NCBI GenBank assembly: GCA_002364535.1
Contig: DEYL01000047.1
Location: forward strand, 1-64,000
Length of the DNA: 64,000 nucleotides
DNA from: Flavobacteriaceae bacterium UBA3159
Lineage (GTDB): Bacteria; Bacteroidota; Bacteroidia; Flavobacteriales; Flavobacteriaceae
Reading direction: 5' to 3'
A program made the position numbers and the translations under genes. This document shows, one piece after another, positions 1 to 7,779 of this stretch (position 1 is its first letter; every line of letters begins with the position of its first letter). The notes beneath the pieces were generated by a model that had not been told where the DNA came from, did no database searches, and worked only from the letters and a program-made list of their open reading frames with translations.

Positions 1-140
1 TCTCACTTGGAACTGGAAGTACTCTCCCCGACTCCCGTCTTTTACAAGACAATGCAGTGGAACAATCTATTCCAGAAGTAATCCCAGAAACATTACCCGA
101 AGCCATCCCTGAAGTACCTCTAGACAATTCTCAAAAATAG
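1..140 (+). CDS. secG: Probable SecG preprotein translocase subunit, C-terminal fragment
   Basis: An open frame enters from the left edge (codons begin at position 3) and ends at TAG 138-140. The visible 45 residues begin with SLGTGSTLPDS and continue as a low-complexity Pro/Glu/Ile tail ending in DNSQK. Bacteroidetes SecG proteins have two membrane segments followed by a variable, Pro/Glu-rich hydrophilic tail, and secG commonly sits directly upstream of groES-groEL in this phylum, which is the layout here. The membrane part is outside the window, so the name rests on tail character and gene order. No other feature of the fragment is diagnostic. Confidence 0.5.
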   Translation, partial: SLGTGSTLPDSRLLQDNAVEQSIPEVIPETLPEAIPEVPLDNSQK

Positions 141-146
141 TTTTTG

Positions 147-220
147 TGTCATGCTGTCAGTATTAATGGTTTATCGCTACAAATTGTCATGCTATTTGTG
201 CTTGGCATGATTTGTGAAAT
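147..220 (+). promoter_or_regulatory. groES upstream region: 9-bp direct repeat and a TTGGCATGA box
   Basis: The gap between the secG-like stop and groES holds two identical copies of TGTCATGCT (147-155 and 185-193), 38 bp apart. A further element, TTGGCATGATTTGTGAA (202-218), lies about 30 bp before the ATG. The last element resembles a -24/-12 (sigma-54-type) promoter in its TTGGCA half, but the -12 half lacks a good GC dinucleotide. No TAnnTTTG box is visible. I read the region as the stress-inducible groESL promoter with a paired binding site. The factor is not identified. Confidence 0.4.
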
Positions 221-249
221 ATCTATAAAAATTTAAATAAAAATTAACA

Positions 250-528
250 ATGAGTAAAATAAATATTCAACCTTTGGCAGATCGTGTATTAATCGAGTCT
301 GCTGCAGCAGAAACCAAAACTTCTTCCGGTATAATCATTCCAGATTCCGCCAAAGAAAAACCCCAAAAAGGAACTGTTGTCGCTGTTGGCCCTGGAACCA
401 CCGAAAACCCTGTAACTGTCAAAGTAGGGGATCATGTACTTTATGGCAAATATGCTGGAACCGAACTCCAACATGACGGCTCAGATTATATGATCATGAG
501 AGAAAGTGACATACTAGCAATTGTTTAA
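250..528 (+). CDS. groS: Co-chaperonin GroES (Cpn10)
   Basis: This 92-residue protein is the full length of the family. It forms the heptameric lid of the GroEL chamber in the cytoplasm. The N-terminal IQPLADRVL strand, the flexible mobile-loop segment around residues 17-34 that contains SSGIIIP, and the closing VLYGKYAGTEL region are all recognisable. The ATG is preceded by an A-rich stretch and no Shine-Dalgarno, as is usual in this phylum. groEL follows after 18 bp, so the two form one operon. Nothing is missing or unusual in the coding sequence. Confidence 0.97.
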   Translation: MSKINIQPLADRVLIESAAAETKTSSGIIIPDSAKEKPQKGTVVAVGPGTTENPVTVKVGDHVLYGKYAGTELQHDGSDYMIMRESDILAIV

Positions 529-546
529 CTGAAAAAATCAAATAAA

Positions 547-2181
547 ATGGCAAAAAAAATTGAATTCGATTTAGAGGCGCGTAATGGTATTAAACGCGGT
601 GTTGACGCACTGGCAAATGCTGTAAAAGTTACTCTAGGCCCTAAAGGAAGAAATGTAATTATTGGCAAATCTTTTGGCGCTCCACAAGTCACTAAAGATG
701 GAGTTACTGTCGCCAAAGAAATTGAATTAGAGGATGCCCTTGAAAACATGGGAGCTCAAATGGTTAAGGAAGTTGCTTCCAAAACCAACGACCTGGCTGG
801 AGACGGAACCACTACTGCAACCATCCTAGCACAAGCAATTGTGAAGGAAGGTTTAAAAAACGTAGCTGCCGGTGCCAATCCACTAGACCTCAAGAGGGGG
901 ATCGATAAAGCAGTAAATGCCATCGTAGATTCTCTAGGCAAACAATCTGTTGAAGTAGGCAATGCTTCCGAAAAAATTAAGCAGGTAGCCAGTATTTCTG
1001 CAAATAACGATGAAAACATCGGAAGTTTGATTACCGAAGCTTTTGAAAAAGTAGGTAAAGAAGGTGTAATCACTGTAGAAGAAGCCAAAGGAACAGATAC
1101 CTACGTGGATGTGGTAGAGGGAATGCAATTTGATCGTGGATACCTCTCCCCTTATTTTGTTACAGATTCTGAAAAAATGGAAGCCGACTTGGAGACTCCA
1201 CACATCTTGTTGTATGACAAAAAGATATCTGCAATGAAAGATCTATTACCTATTCTTGAGCCCGTTGCTCAATCCGGAAAACCCTTGATCGTAATCGCTG
1301 AGGATGTCGACGGAGAGGCTTTGGCTACACTGGTTGTCAATAAGTTACGTGGTGCATTAAAAATCGCAGCCGTAAAGGCACCTGGTTTTGGTGACCGAAG
1401 AAAAGCCATGCTGGAAGATATCGCCATATTGACCGGTGGAACGGTAATTTCAGAAGAAAGAGGTTTTACACTTGAAAACACAACCATTGACATGCTGGGT
1501 TCTGCCGAAAAAGTAACCATTGATAAAGACAATACCACAGTGGTCAATGGCGCAGGAGAGACTAAAATGATCCAAAATAGGGTCAATCAAATTAAATCAC
1601 AGATTGAGACCACAACCTCTGATTACGACAGAGAAAAACTTCAAGAGCGTTTAGCCAAACTCTCAGGAGGGGTAGCTGTGCTTTATGTAGGAGCGCCCTC
1701 AGAAGTTGAAATGAAAGAAAAGAAAGATCGTGTAGATGATGCGCTTCACGCTACCAGAGCAGCGGTAGAAGAAGGTATCGTCGCCGGTGGTGGAGTTGCT
1801 CTTTTGAGCACCCAAAAAAATCTTTCTAAACTAAAATCTGACAATGCAGATGAAGGTACGGGGGTTCAAATTATCCACAAAGCCATCGAATCTCCATTGA
1901 GAACCATCGTTGAAAACTCCGGTGGAGAAGGATCAGTAGTCGTATCTAAAGTACTTGAAGGTGAAGAAAACTTCGGTTTCAACGCCAAAGAAGGTACTTT
2001 TGTAGACATGCTCAAAGAAGGAATCATTGATCCCAAAAAAGTGGCTCGTGTTGCCTTAGAAAATGCAGCTTCAGTCGCAGGGATGATCTTAACTACCGAG
2101 TGTGCTTTGGTTGACATAAAAGAAGATGCTCCAGCCATGCCACCTATGGGCGGCGGCGGTGGAATGCCAGGAATGATGTAA
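547..2181 (+). CDS. groL: Chaperonin GroEL (Cpn60)
   Basis: This is the 544-residue ATP-dependent folding chaperonin that forms the double heptameric ring. Visible hallmarks are the ATP-binding GDGTTT motif at residues 85-90 (the Asp corresponds to the essential Asp87 of the E. coli protein), the LGPKGRNV loop near residue 30, a long apical domain, and the C-terminal GGGGGMPGMM tail that projects into the cavity. Length and domain order are standard. It is co-transcribed with groES and followed by a strong hairpin terminator. Confidence 0.98.
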   Translation: MAKKIEFDLEARNGIKRGVDALANAVKVTLGPKGRNVIIGKSFGAPQVTKDGVTVAKEIELEDALENMGAQMVKEVASKTNDLAGDGTTTATILAQAIVKEGLKNVAAGANPLDLKRGIDKAVNAIVDSLGKQSVEVGNASEKIKQVASISANNDENIGSLITEAFEKVGKEGVITVEEAKGTDTYVDVVEGMQFDRGYLSPYFVTDSEKMEADLETPHILLYDKKISAMKDLLPILEPVAQSGKPLIVIAEDVDGEALATLVVNKLRGALKIAAVKAPGFGDRRKAMLEDIAILTGGTVISEERGFTLENTTIDMLGSAEKVTIDKDNTTVVNGAGETKMIQNRVNQIKSQIETTTSDYDREKLQERLAKLSGGVAVLYVGAPSEVEMKEKKDRVDDALHATRAAVEEGIVAGGGVALLSTQKNLSKLKSDNADEGTGVQIIHKAIESPLRTIVENSGGEGSVVVSKVLEGEENFGFNAKEGTFVDMLKEGIIDPKKVARVALENAASVAGMILTTECALVDIKEDAPAMPPMGGGGGMPGMM

Positions 2182-2196
2182 TCCTATATTTTCTAA

Positions 2197-2228
2197 AAAA
2201 AAACCTGCTTTTTCAAGCAGGTTTTTTT
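2197..2228 (+). terminator. Rho-independent terminator after groEL
   Basis: A 14-bp stem (AAAAAAACCTGCTT at 2197-2210 pairing with AAGCAGGTTTTTTT at 2215-2228) with a 4-nt loop lies 16 nt after the groEL stop. Because both arms end in A/T runs it can act in both directions, and so also serve the converging heavy-metal operon that ends at 2234. Confidence 0.85.
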
Positions 2229-2233
2229 ATTCC

Positions 2234-2572
2234 TTATTCTTTCCTTTGGTACTGACAACATTTGGGCAGCTCGTCATAATCTTCTTTTTTGGCTGTAGCT
2301 TCTGAAGTGTCGTGACCTTTAGCTGCAATCCCCATATGAACTGTTTTCAAGTCTACTTTTTTTTGGTTGTAGATTAGACTGATCTGATTGGAACGAACAT
2401 CCCAATCGGCCGATTTAACTCCTTTGATATAGAGAGCCGCTTTTTCAATTCTCTTCTCACACATTTCACAGTTGCCGTGAACCGTAAATTGTGTTCTGGT
2501 ATTCTTTTTTTGTTTCTTTTGAGCTACCATTCCCAATGGTAAAGCAAGCAATAAAATTAGAATTTTTTTCAT
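2234..2572 (-). CDS. Exported heavy-metal-associated (HMA) domain protein
   Basis: This 112-residue protein has an N-terminal signal peptide (MKKILILLLALPLGMVAQ) and one HMA-like ferredoxin-fold domain. The metal-binding pair is in NCEMCEK (Cys35, Cys38), followed by KGVKSADWDV, which matches the usual second strand of metallochaperone domains. A CC pair lies near the C-terminus (PKCCQ). HMA domains bind soft metals, most often Cu(I). An exported single-domain copy suggests a periplasmic or surface metal carrier. It is the last gene of a four-gene minus-strand unit with a TonB receptor, a Cys-rich exported protein and an HMA-MauE membrane protein. The metal is inferred, not shown. Confidence 0.85.
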   Translation of the reverse strand: MKKILILLLALPLGMVAQKKQKKNTRTQFTVHGNCEMCEKRIEKAALYIKGVKSADWDVRSNQISLIYNQKKVDLKTVHMGIAAKGHDTSEATAKKEDYDELPKCCQYQRKE

Positions 2573-2595
2573 GATGTATAAAATTAATAATTAGG

Positions 2596-4821
2596 TTAAA
2601 TTTTGAGTCTTAAACCAGAGTACAACATCCCACCGAAAATGGGGGCGTAGATCTGTGCCGCATCAAAGTCGGCCCCAAATGAATCATTAGCTCCAATAAT
2701 GGGAGACAATTGTTTGTAATTTCCTATATTCTCTCCCCCCAGATATATTTCAAATTTTTTGGAGAAAACACGGGTCAATTGCGTGTTCCAAAGCGAATAG
2801 CTGGGAGAAAAACCTCTGGGGCGATCCACAATATTGTGAACCAATCGCTGCACCCCCACGTAGTGATAGGTTAAATCCCACCGCCATTGTTTATCCATTG
2901 AGCTGATTTTGCTTTCCCAACTCAAATTGGCAAAAAAACGATTCTTGGCCAATAAAGGTTTTTGCATGAACCCACTTTTATAGTCCATTTGCACATCGTA
3001 ATTTTTGTATGCTGCTCTGAAATTCAAAAAGTTTCGATAATAATAATCCAATTCCAATTGAAAGCTTTTTGCAGAGCTATGTCCCTCTAAGTTATAAAAA
3101 GAAATTTGACGAGGCGATTCCCAATCTACGAGCACCTGATCTGTAAAACGGGTAATGTAATAATCGGCAGAAAGACTCATTTTGTGTGGACTGCCAATGT
3201 AAAATGATTTCGAGAGACCCAATCCGTAGTTCCAGGCTTTTTCAGGATTAAGACCGTAAATTTTCCCCTGAGAAGATTGAATATTGATCGCTCTGTTGGT
3301 TGCAAAAAGTGTTTGATTTTCTGCAAAAATATTGGCTGCCTTTCTGCCACTACCCGCCGATAGCCTGATGACAAACTCCTCTAGCGGAATATATCTAACA
3401 TGAATCCTTGGTGTTAAAAAACTACCAAAATTATTGTGAAAATCCACTCGGATTCCGGCGATCCAACTGAAGTTGTCATTGTTGTCATGGGAAAACTCAA
3501 AAAAGCTACCTACATTACGATCCGTCCTATTATATAGGTCACCATCGACCTGTTCAACGTATTCATCAAAACTATAATTTAGTCCTACTTTAAATTTATT
3601 TAATGTATTGCCAATAATAGAATTGAAAATCAAATTGGTATATAAACTTTGCTGATTGATGTCATAGGTGCGCAATCCGTAATAGGAATCTTGGTCGTGA
3701 CTGCTGTAGGCGGTTTGAAAACCAAAACTCTGATAGGGTATCTCAGGAAAAACATATCCTACCTTGAAGGAAGCATCCCATCGTTTGGTTATAATTTCAC
3801 TGCCCCAGCGACTTTTCATTCCCCTATCTTTCTGGGGGTTGTAGCTTAAAGTACCCAATAATTTTTCATCATTCATATACCTCCAACTCAAAAAACTGAC
3901 CCATCCATTTTCTAGATCGGTGTATTGCCAACGATTCATCAAATTGATTTGCTCTGAAACGGGAAGATCGAGAAAACCATCATTGTTGTTATCAAATTTT
4001 TGGGTTCTCTTGTTCCCGTGGAGATAAAACCCTGTGCTCCAATAATCATTGAGTCTATGATTAAAATGTGTATTCATTTCATACCTCCCATTGATGGAAG
4101 CAAATAGATTGAGAAAAAAGGGAATATCGGTCAGCGGTTTTTTCAGTTCGGTATTGATTTGTCCTGCAATGCTTTCAAAACCATTGGTTACCGACCCTGC
4201 CCCTTTGCTGATTTGAATACTTTCTACCCAAGTTCCTGGTGTAAAGGTCAATCCATAAGCCTGCGAAGCACCCCGAACCATAGGAATATTTTCTTCCGAA
4301 ATCAATAAGTAGGGACTCGAAAGCCCTAACATTTTAATTTGTTTGGTTCCGGTTAGTGCATCTGCAAAATTCACATCTATGGCTGGGTTGGTTTCAAAAC
4401 TCTCCGAAAGATTACAACAAGCAGCCTTGAGTAATTCCTCGCTGCTTAACTTGAGAATATTTTGCGTCTCAATAAAAGATTTTTGAGAGGCTTTTCTGCT
4501 CTGTGTTAGGGTGACTTCGTCCAATTCGTCTTTCTGATTTTGAGTCATTTGGTGGCTGATGAATGAAGTATCAATTTTTAAGGTATCGGTTATAAAACCT
4601 ATATAGCTAATAATCAATAGATCAGTTGCTGGGGCTCTCTCCAACTGGAAAGCTCCCTCCATATCCGTAACCGTTCCAATGGTAGTGTTTTTCCAAAAAA
4701 CACTGGCGCCGATTAGGGGATAATTTTTGTTATTTTCTTGGTGTTTTATGACTCCACTGAGGCGGTCTTGCGAATAGACCATGCCCCATGAAAGGCATAC
4801 AATGAAAATGTATTTCTTCAT
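2596..4821 (-). CDS. TonB-dependent outer-membrane receptor, probable metal (copper-type) receptor
   Basis: The product is about 741 residues from the ATG at 4821. A TTG 21 bp further upstream is possible, but ATG gives the cleaner signal peptide MKKYIFIVCLSWGMVYSQ. After the signal comes a carboxypeptidase-regulatory-like domain (to about residue 95), then a plug domain (about 110-225), then a 22-strand-type barrel to the C-terminus. A CC pair at residues 135-136 within the plug start (LLKAACCNLSESF) is typical of the receptor subgroup that travels with HMA proteins in flavobacteria. It lies between two Cys-rich or metal-binding exported proteins, which is the main ground for proposing a metal substrate. 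No SusD partner is present, so a glycan role is unlikely. Confidence 0.88.
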   Translation of the reverse strand: MKKYIFIVCLSWGMVYSQDRLSGVIKHQENNKNYPLIGASVFWKNTTIGTVTDMEGAFQLERAPATDLLIISYIGFITDTLKIDTSFISHQMTQNQKDELDEVTLTQSRKASQKSFIETQNILKLSSEELLKAACCNLSESFETNPAIDVNFADALTGTKQIKMLGLSSPYLLISEENIPMVRGASQAYGLTFTPGTWVESIQISKGAGSVTNGFESIAGQINTELKKPLTDIPFFLNLFASINGRYEMNTHFNHRLNDYWSTGFYLHGNKRTQKFDNNNDGFLDLPVSEQINLMNRWQYTDLENGWVSFLSWRYMNDEKLLGTLSYNPQKDRGMKSRWGSEIITKRWDASFKVGYVFPEIPYQSFGFQTAYSSHDQDSYYGLRTYDINQQSLYTNLIFNSIIGNTLNKFKVGLNYSFDEYVEQVDGDLYNRTDRNVGSFFEFSHDNNDNFSWIAGIRVDFHNNFGSFLTPRIHVRYIPLEEFVIRLSAGSGRKAANIFAENQTLFATNRAINIQSSQGKIYGLNPEKAWNYGLGLSKSFYIGSPHKMSLSADYYITRFTDQVLVDWESPRQISFYNLEGHSSAKSFQLELDYYYRNFLNFRAAYKNYDVQMDYKSGFMQKPLLAKNRFFANLSWESKISSMDKQWRWDLTYHYVGVQRLVHNIVDRPRGFSPSYSLWNTQLTRVFSKKFEIYLGGENIGNYKQLSPIIGANDSFGADFDAAQIYAPIFGGMLYSGLRLKI

Positions 4822-4872
4822 GATTTTTAGGGTTAGATTCAACGTTAAATAAGAAGTATATTTAAAATTGAA

Positions 4873-5286
4873 TCAACCGTAAAAAATAAGGCTTTGGTGT
4901 AGGAGGAAGATTTTGTTCCTGGGAACAAGAAATTTAGGGGGGGTGAAAACTGTCTTTAAAAGGATGATCTTTGAGGCATCAAACTGGAAGGACTTGTTGG
5001 GTAAAATTCCGAAAAAAGCAAACTGAAGTTCATAATCTGCTGTTTTTTGAGGCTCATTGTTTTGGATAAAAACAGTTTGATCCTTACAGCAGTGGTTTTT
5101 TGTAAGCTTTAAATCTTTATGGGAGTCTTGGGCTTTTTCCACAGACATTTCACATCCCTCGGCATTCCAAGCCAGAGCAATTTCCTCAATATGCCCTCCA
5201 CAATAGTGGACATTCAACGCCAGCCCTATTTTTGAAGTCAAAAAAATCAAGGCAAAGAAAACAGCTTTAAAACTCTTTAGATTCAT
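4873..5286 (-). CDS. Exported Cys/His-rich protein of the metal locus
   Basis: I recognise no named domain in this 137-residue protein. It has a signal peptide (about residues 1-24) immediately followed by an HYCGG motif (His27, Cys29), a further Cys45, and an HCC motif (His65, Cys66, Cys67). The His/Cys clusters look like soft-metal ligands. Small exported proteins starting with HYC-G after the signal occur next to HMA/TonB genes in flavobacteria, though their function is not established as far as I know. The C-terminal half is hydrophobic and ends in LLHQSLIFYG. It sits between the MauE-type gene and the TonB receptor in the same operon. Confidence 0.7.
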   Translation of the reverse strand: MNLKSFKAVFFALIFLTSKIGLALNVHYCGGHIEEIALAWNAEGCEMSVEKAQDSHKDLKLTKNHCCKDQTVFIQNNEPQKTADYELQFAFFGILPNKSFQFDASKIILLKTVFTPPKFLVPRNKIFLLHQSLIFYG

Positions 5287-5304
5287 ATTACAAATTTAGG
5301 GTTT

Positions 5305-6024
5305 TTATCCTAATTGGTGAAATAGCATGGCAACAGCCATCACAAGCATGATTACATTCTCTATCAAAGTCGCTTCGGTCATGGGTAACTTCAAGACAGT
5401 ACCCAAACAGGCGCAGTTGATTTTGTTTTTGTCCAATAGGGCATAAATCACCCCCACAGTGGTAATGGATAATATTACAATGGTGACGGTAAAGGCAAAA
5501 TTCAACTGCCATCGAAAGAATAACATAAAGCCCAAAAAAATCTCAATAAAGGGGTAAATTTTTGCATACAAAGCACTTCTTTTGGCAAGTGGATCGTATT
5601 GCGCAAATGCAGAAGAAAATCCCTTGTAGTCCAAAAACTTAAAGAAGCTAAAAACGACAAAAAATAGCCCCATAAAATCAATCATAAAATTTGTAAAGCG
5701 GAAAGTGTTCTTTTGAAGTAAAACAGAACACGAAATCAGATATACAAAAATCAAAAATAGCGGAAAAAGCTGTTTTAACTTGTGGGGGGTTTGCTCTAAA
5801 GGTGCCAGATCAAACGGTTGGGTTTCCAATGAGGGTATGAATTTTGGAAGCAATACAACGGACAGTTTTTCCAATGTCAATGATTTTGAAACCTGCAACG
5901 CTACATTTCCTCCCACTAAATCAATTTTGACATGTTCTACCTCATCCAAACTGATCAATTTTTCAGTTACTGAAGAAACACATGCTTTGCAAGTCATGCC
6001 CGAAATTTTTATATTTTGTCTCAT
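5305..6024 (-). CDS. HMA domain fused to MauE/DoxX-like membrane protein
   Basis: The 239-residue protein starts with a complete HMA domain (IKISGMTCKACVSSV, Cys12 and Cys15; about residues 1-70). Four to five membrane helices follow (about 85-235) and resemble the MauE/DoxX family, including the NCACLG motif (Cys204, Cys206) that MauE-type proteins carry before the last helix. MauE relatives are linked to disulfide or thiol handling during maturation of periplasmic proteins. Joined to a cytosolic metallochaperone domain, this one may couple metal transfer to a thiol pair in the membrane. It is the first gene of the metal operon. Confidence 0.8.
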   Translation of the reverse strand: MRQNIKISGMTCKACVSSVTEKLISLDEVEHVKIDLVGGNVALQVSKSLTLEKLSVVLLPKFIPSLETQPFDLAPLEQTPHKLKQLFPLFLIFVYLISCSVLLQKNTFRFTNFMIDFMGLFFVVFSFFKFLDYKGFSSAFAQYDPLAKRSALYAKIYPFIEIFLGFMLFFRWQLNFAFTVTIVILSITTVGVIYALLDKNKINCACLGTVLKLPMTEATLIENVIMLVMAVAMLFHQLG

Positions 6025-6085
6025 TGTTGAAAAGTGGGCTTTATTTGGTTAATTAAACGAAATAAATAAGAAGGAAATTGAATTT

Positions 6086-6113
6086 TTGAGAATAATGTTT
6101 TTAATACTTTTGT
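6086..6113 (+). promoter_or_regulatory. Bacteroidetes-type promoter for purH
   Basis: TTTG (6086-6089) and TACTTTTG (6106-6113) match the -33 TTTG and -7 TAnnTTTG boxes of the Bacteroidetes housekeeping sigma factor, with a 16-bp gap that is slightly short. The predicted start lies about 95 bp before the purH ATG, leaving a leader that contains a 13-bp palindrome. Confidence 0.5.
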
Positions 6114-6159
6114 CAACATCAGCATCACTACTTTTTACATAAAAATACTGAAAAAACAC

Positions 6160-6172
6160 ATCTGTATCAGAT
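6160..6172. promoter_or_regulatory. 13-bp palindrome in the purH leader
   Basis: ATCTG-TAT-CAGAT is a perfect inverted repeat located between the predicted purH promoter and the start codon. It is a candidate operator. I do not recognise a known purine repressor site in it, and chance occurrence is possible in AT-rich DNA. Confidence 0.3.
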
Positions 6173-6220
6173 CAAAATACCAAATACCCCAAATAAGATT
6201 CATCGATAAATAAAAAATAA

Positions 6221-7744
6221 ATGAGTAAAAAACAAATTTCATCTGCTCTCATCTCGGTTTTTGATAAGACAGGATTAGCTCCCATCATTCATCAATTGAA
6301 TTCATATGGGGTTACCTTCTACTCCACTGGAGGGACGGAAAAGTTTATTAGTGATCTTGGCTATGAAGTTACTGCTGTTGAGGACGTTACGGGCTACCCC
6401 TCCATACTTGGAGGTCGGGTAAAAACCCTACATCCCAAAGTTTTTGGAGGTATTTTGAACCGCCAAGAAGTGTCAGCCGATCAAACGGCTCTGGAGCAAT
6501 TTGAAATTCCACAAATCGATTTGGTCATCGTGGATTTATATCCTTTTGAGGATACTGTTGCTACCGGTGGTAGTGAAGAAGAAATTGTCGAAAAAATAGA
6601 CATCGGGGGAATTGCCCTAATAAGAGCTGCCGCAAAAAACTTTAAGGATACCTTTTGTGTTTCCGACAAAAACGATTACCAAAATTTTCTGGACCTTCTC
6701 ATCCAATCCGATGGAGCTCCGGATTTGCAACAAAGAAAGAGGTATTCCGTCAAGGCTTTCCAAACCTCTTCACATTACGATGCAGCCATCTTTAACCATT
6801 TCAATCAACAGGAGGAAGTGCTCAAATTAAGTGTCAAGACTGCCAAAACCCTTCGGTATGGGGAAAACCCGCACCAAAAAGGTCAATTTTTTGGCCCTTT
6901 ATCCGACCTTCTGGAGCAAATTCATGGGAAAGAAATTTCTTACAACAACCTTTTGGACATCGATGCAGCAGTCAATCTTATGCTCGAATTTTATGAGGGG
7001 GATGCCAGCTTTGCTATTCTTAAACACAACAACGCATGTGGCTTTGCTACCCGCTCTTCACTCAAAGAAGCCTATGTAGATGCACTGGCCGGTGACCCTG
7101 TCTCCGCCTTCGGTGGTGTTTTGATTACCAATAAAACAATTGACCTGAATACGGCCACCGAAATCAAAAGCCTGTTTTGCGAGGTGGTGATTGCGCCTCA
7201 CTACAAAGAAGACGCTCTAGAGCTCCTAAAGGGGAAAAAGAACAGAATACTTTTGGTTCAAAAAAACACCCCTTTACCCTTCACCACCTACAGAAGTTGT
7301 CTTAACGGCATACTGGTTCAGGATAGGGATTCGAAAACGGATCTTGCAAAGGAACTCGAATTTATCACTTACAAAAAACCCAGTGTGCAAGAAATTGAAG
7401 ATCTGATCTTTGCTTCAAAAATTTGTAAACATACTAAATCAAATACCATTGTTTTGGCAAAAAATGGTCAATTACTGGCCTCAGGCACTGGACAAACCTC
7501 AAGAGTAGATGCATTAAACCACGCCATTGAAAAAGCCAAGCACTTCAATTTTGGGCTAAATGGGGCCGTAATGGCAAGTGACGCTTTCTTCCCTTTCCCC
7601 GATTGTGTTGAGATTGCTCACAAAACAGGAGTCAGCAGTATCCTCCAGCCGGGAGGGTCAATTAAAGACCAACTTTCCATAGATTATTGCAACGAAAATG
7701 ATTTATCCATGGTCTTTACAGCTACGCGTCATTTTAAACATTAA
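6221..7744 (+). CDS. purH: Bifunctional AICAR formyltransferase / IMP cyclohydrolase PurH
   Basis: This 507-residue cytoplasmic enzyme catalyses the last two steps of de novo IMP synthesis. The N-terminal MGS-like IMP cyclohydrolase domain (about residues 1-190) shows SVFDKTG, the STGGT loop and the LGGRVKTLHPKV motif. The C-terminal formyltransferase domain (about 195-507) carries the catalytic Lys-His pair in ILKHNNACGFA and the PFPD/VSSILQPGGS segment near the end. Length and domain order are normal. It has its own promoter and is followed 35 bp later by mreB, a placement common in flavobacteria. Confidence 0.97.
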   Translation: MSKKQISSALISVFDKTGLAPIIHQLNSYGVTFYSTGGTEKFISDLGYEVTAVEDVTGYPSILGGRVKTLHPKVFGGILNRQEVSADQTALEQFEIPQIDLVIVDLYPFEDTVATGGSEEEIVEKIDIGGIALIRAAAKNFKDTFCVSDKNDYQNFLDLLIQSDGAPDLQQRKRYSVKAFQTSSHYDAAIFNHFNQQEEVLKLSVKTAKTLRYGENPHQKGQFFGPLSDLLEQIHGKEISYNNLLDIDAAVNLMLEFYEGDASFAILKHNNACGFATRSSLKEAYVDALAGDPVSAFGGVLITNKTIDLNTATEIKSLFCEVVIAPHYKEDALELLKGKKNRILLVQKNTPLPFTTYRSCLNGILVQDRDSKTDLAKELEFITYKKPSVQEIEDLIFASKICKHTKSNTIVLAKNGQLLASGTGQTSRVDALNHAIEKAKHFNFGLNGAVMASDAFFPFPDCVEIAHKTGVSSILQPGGSIKDQLSIDYCNENDLSMVFTATRHFKH

Positions 7745-7779
7745 TTTTCATAACTTTATATTTTTAAACTCAATGAGTT

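Noticed and set aside
202..218. Confident sigma-54 promoter before groES
   Set aside because: The -12 half lacks a clear GC dinucleotide at the correct spacing, so it is kept only as a candidate.
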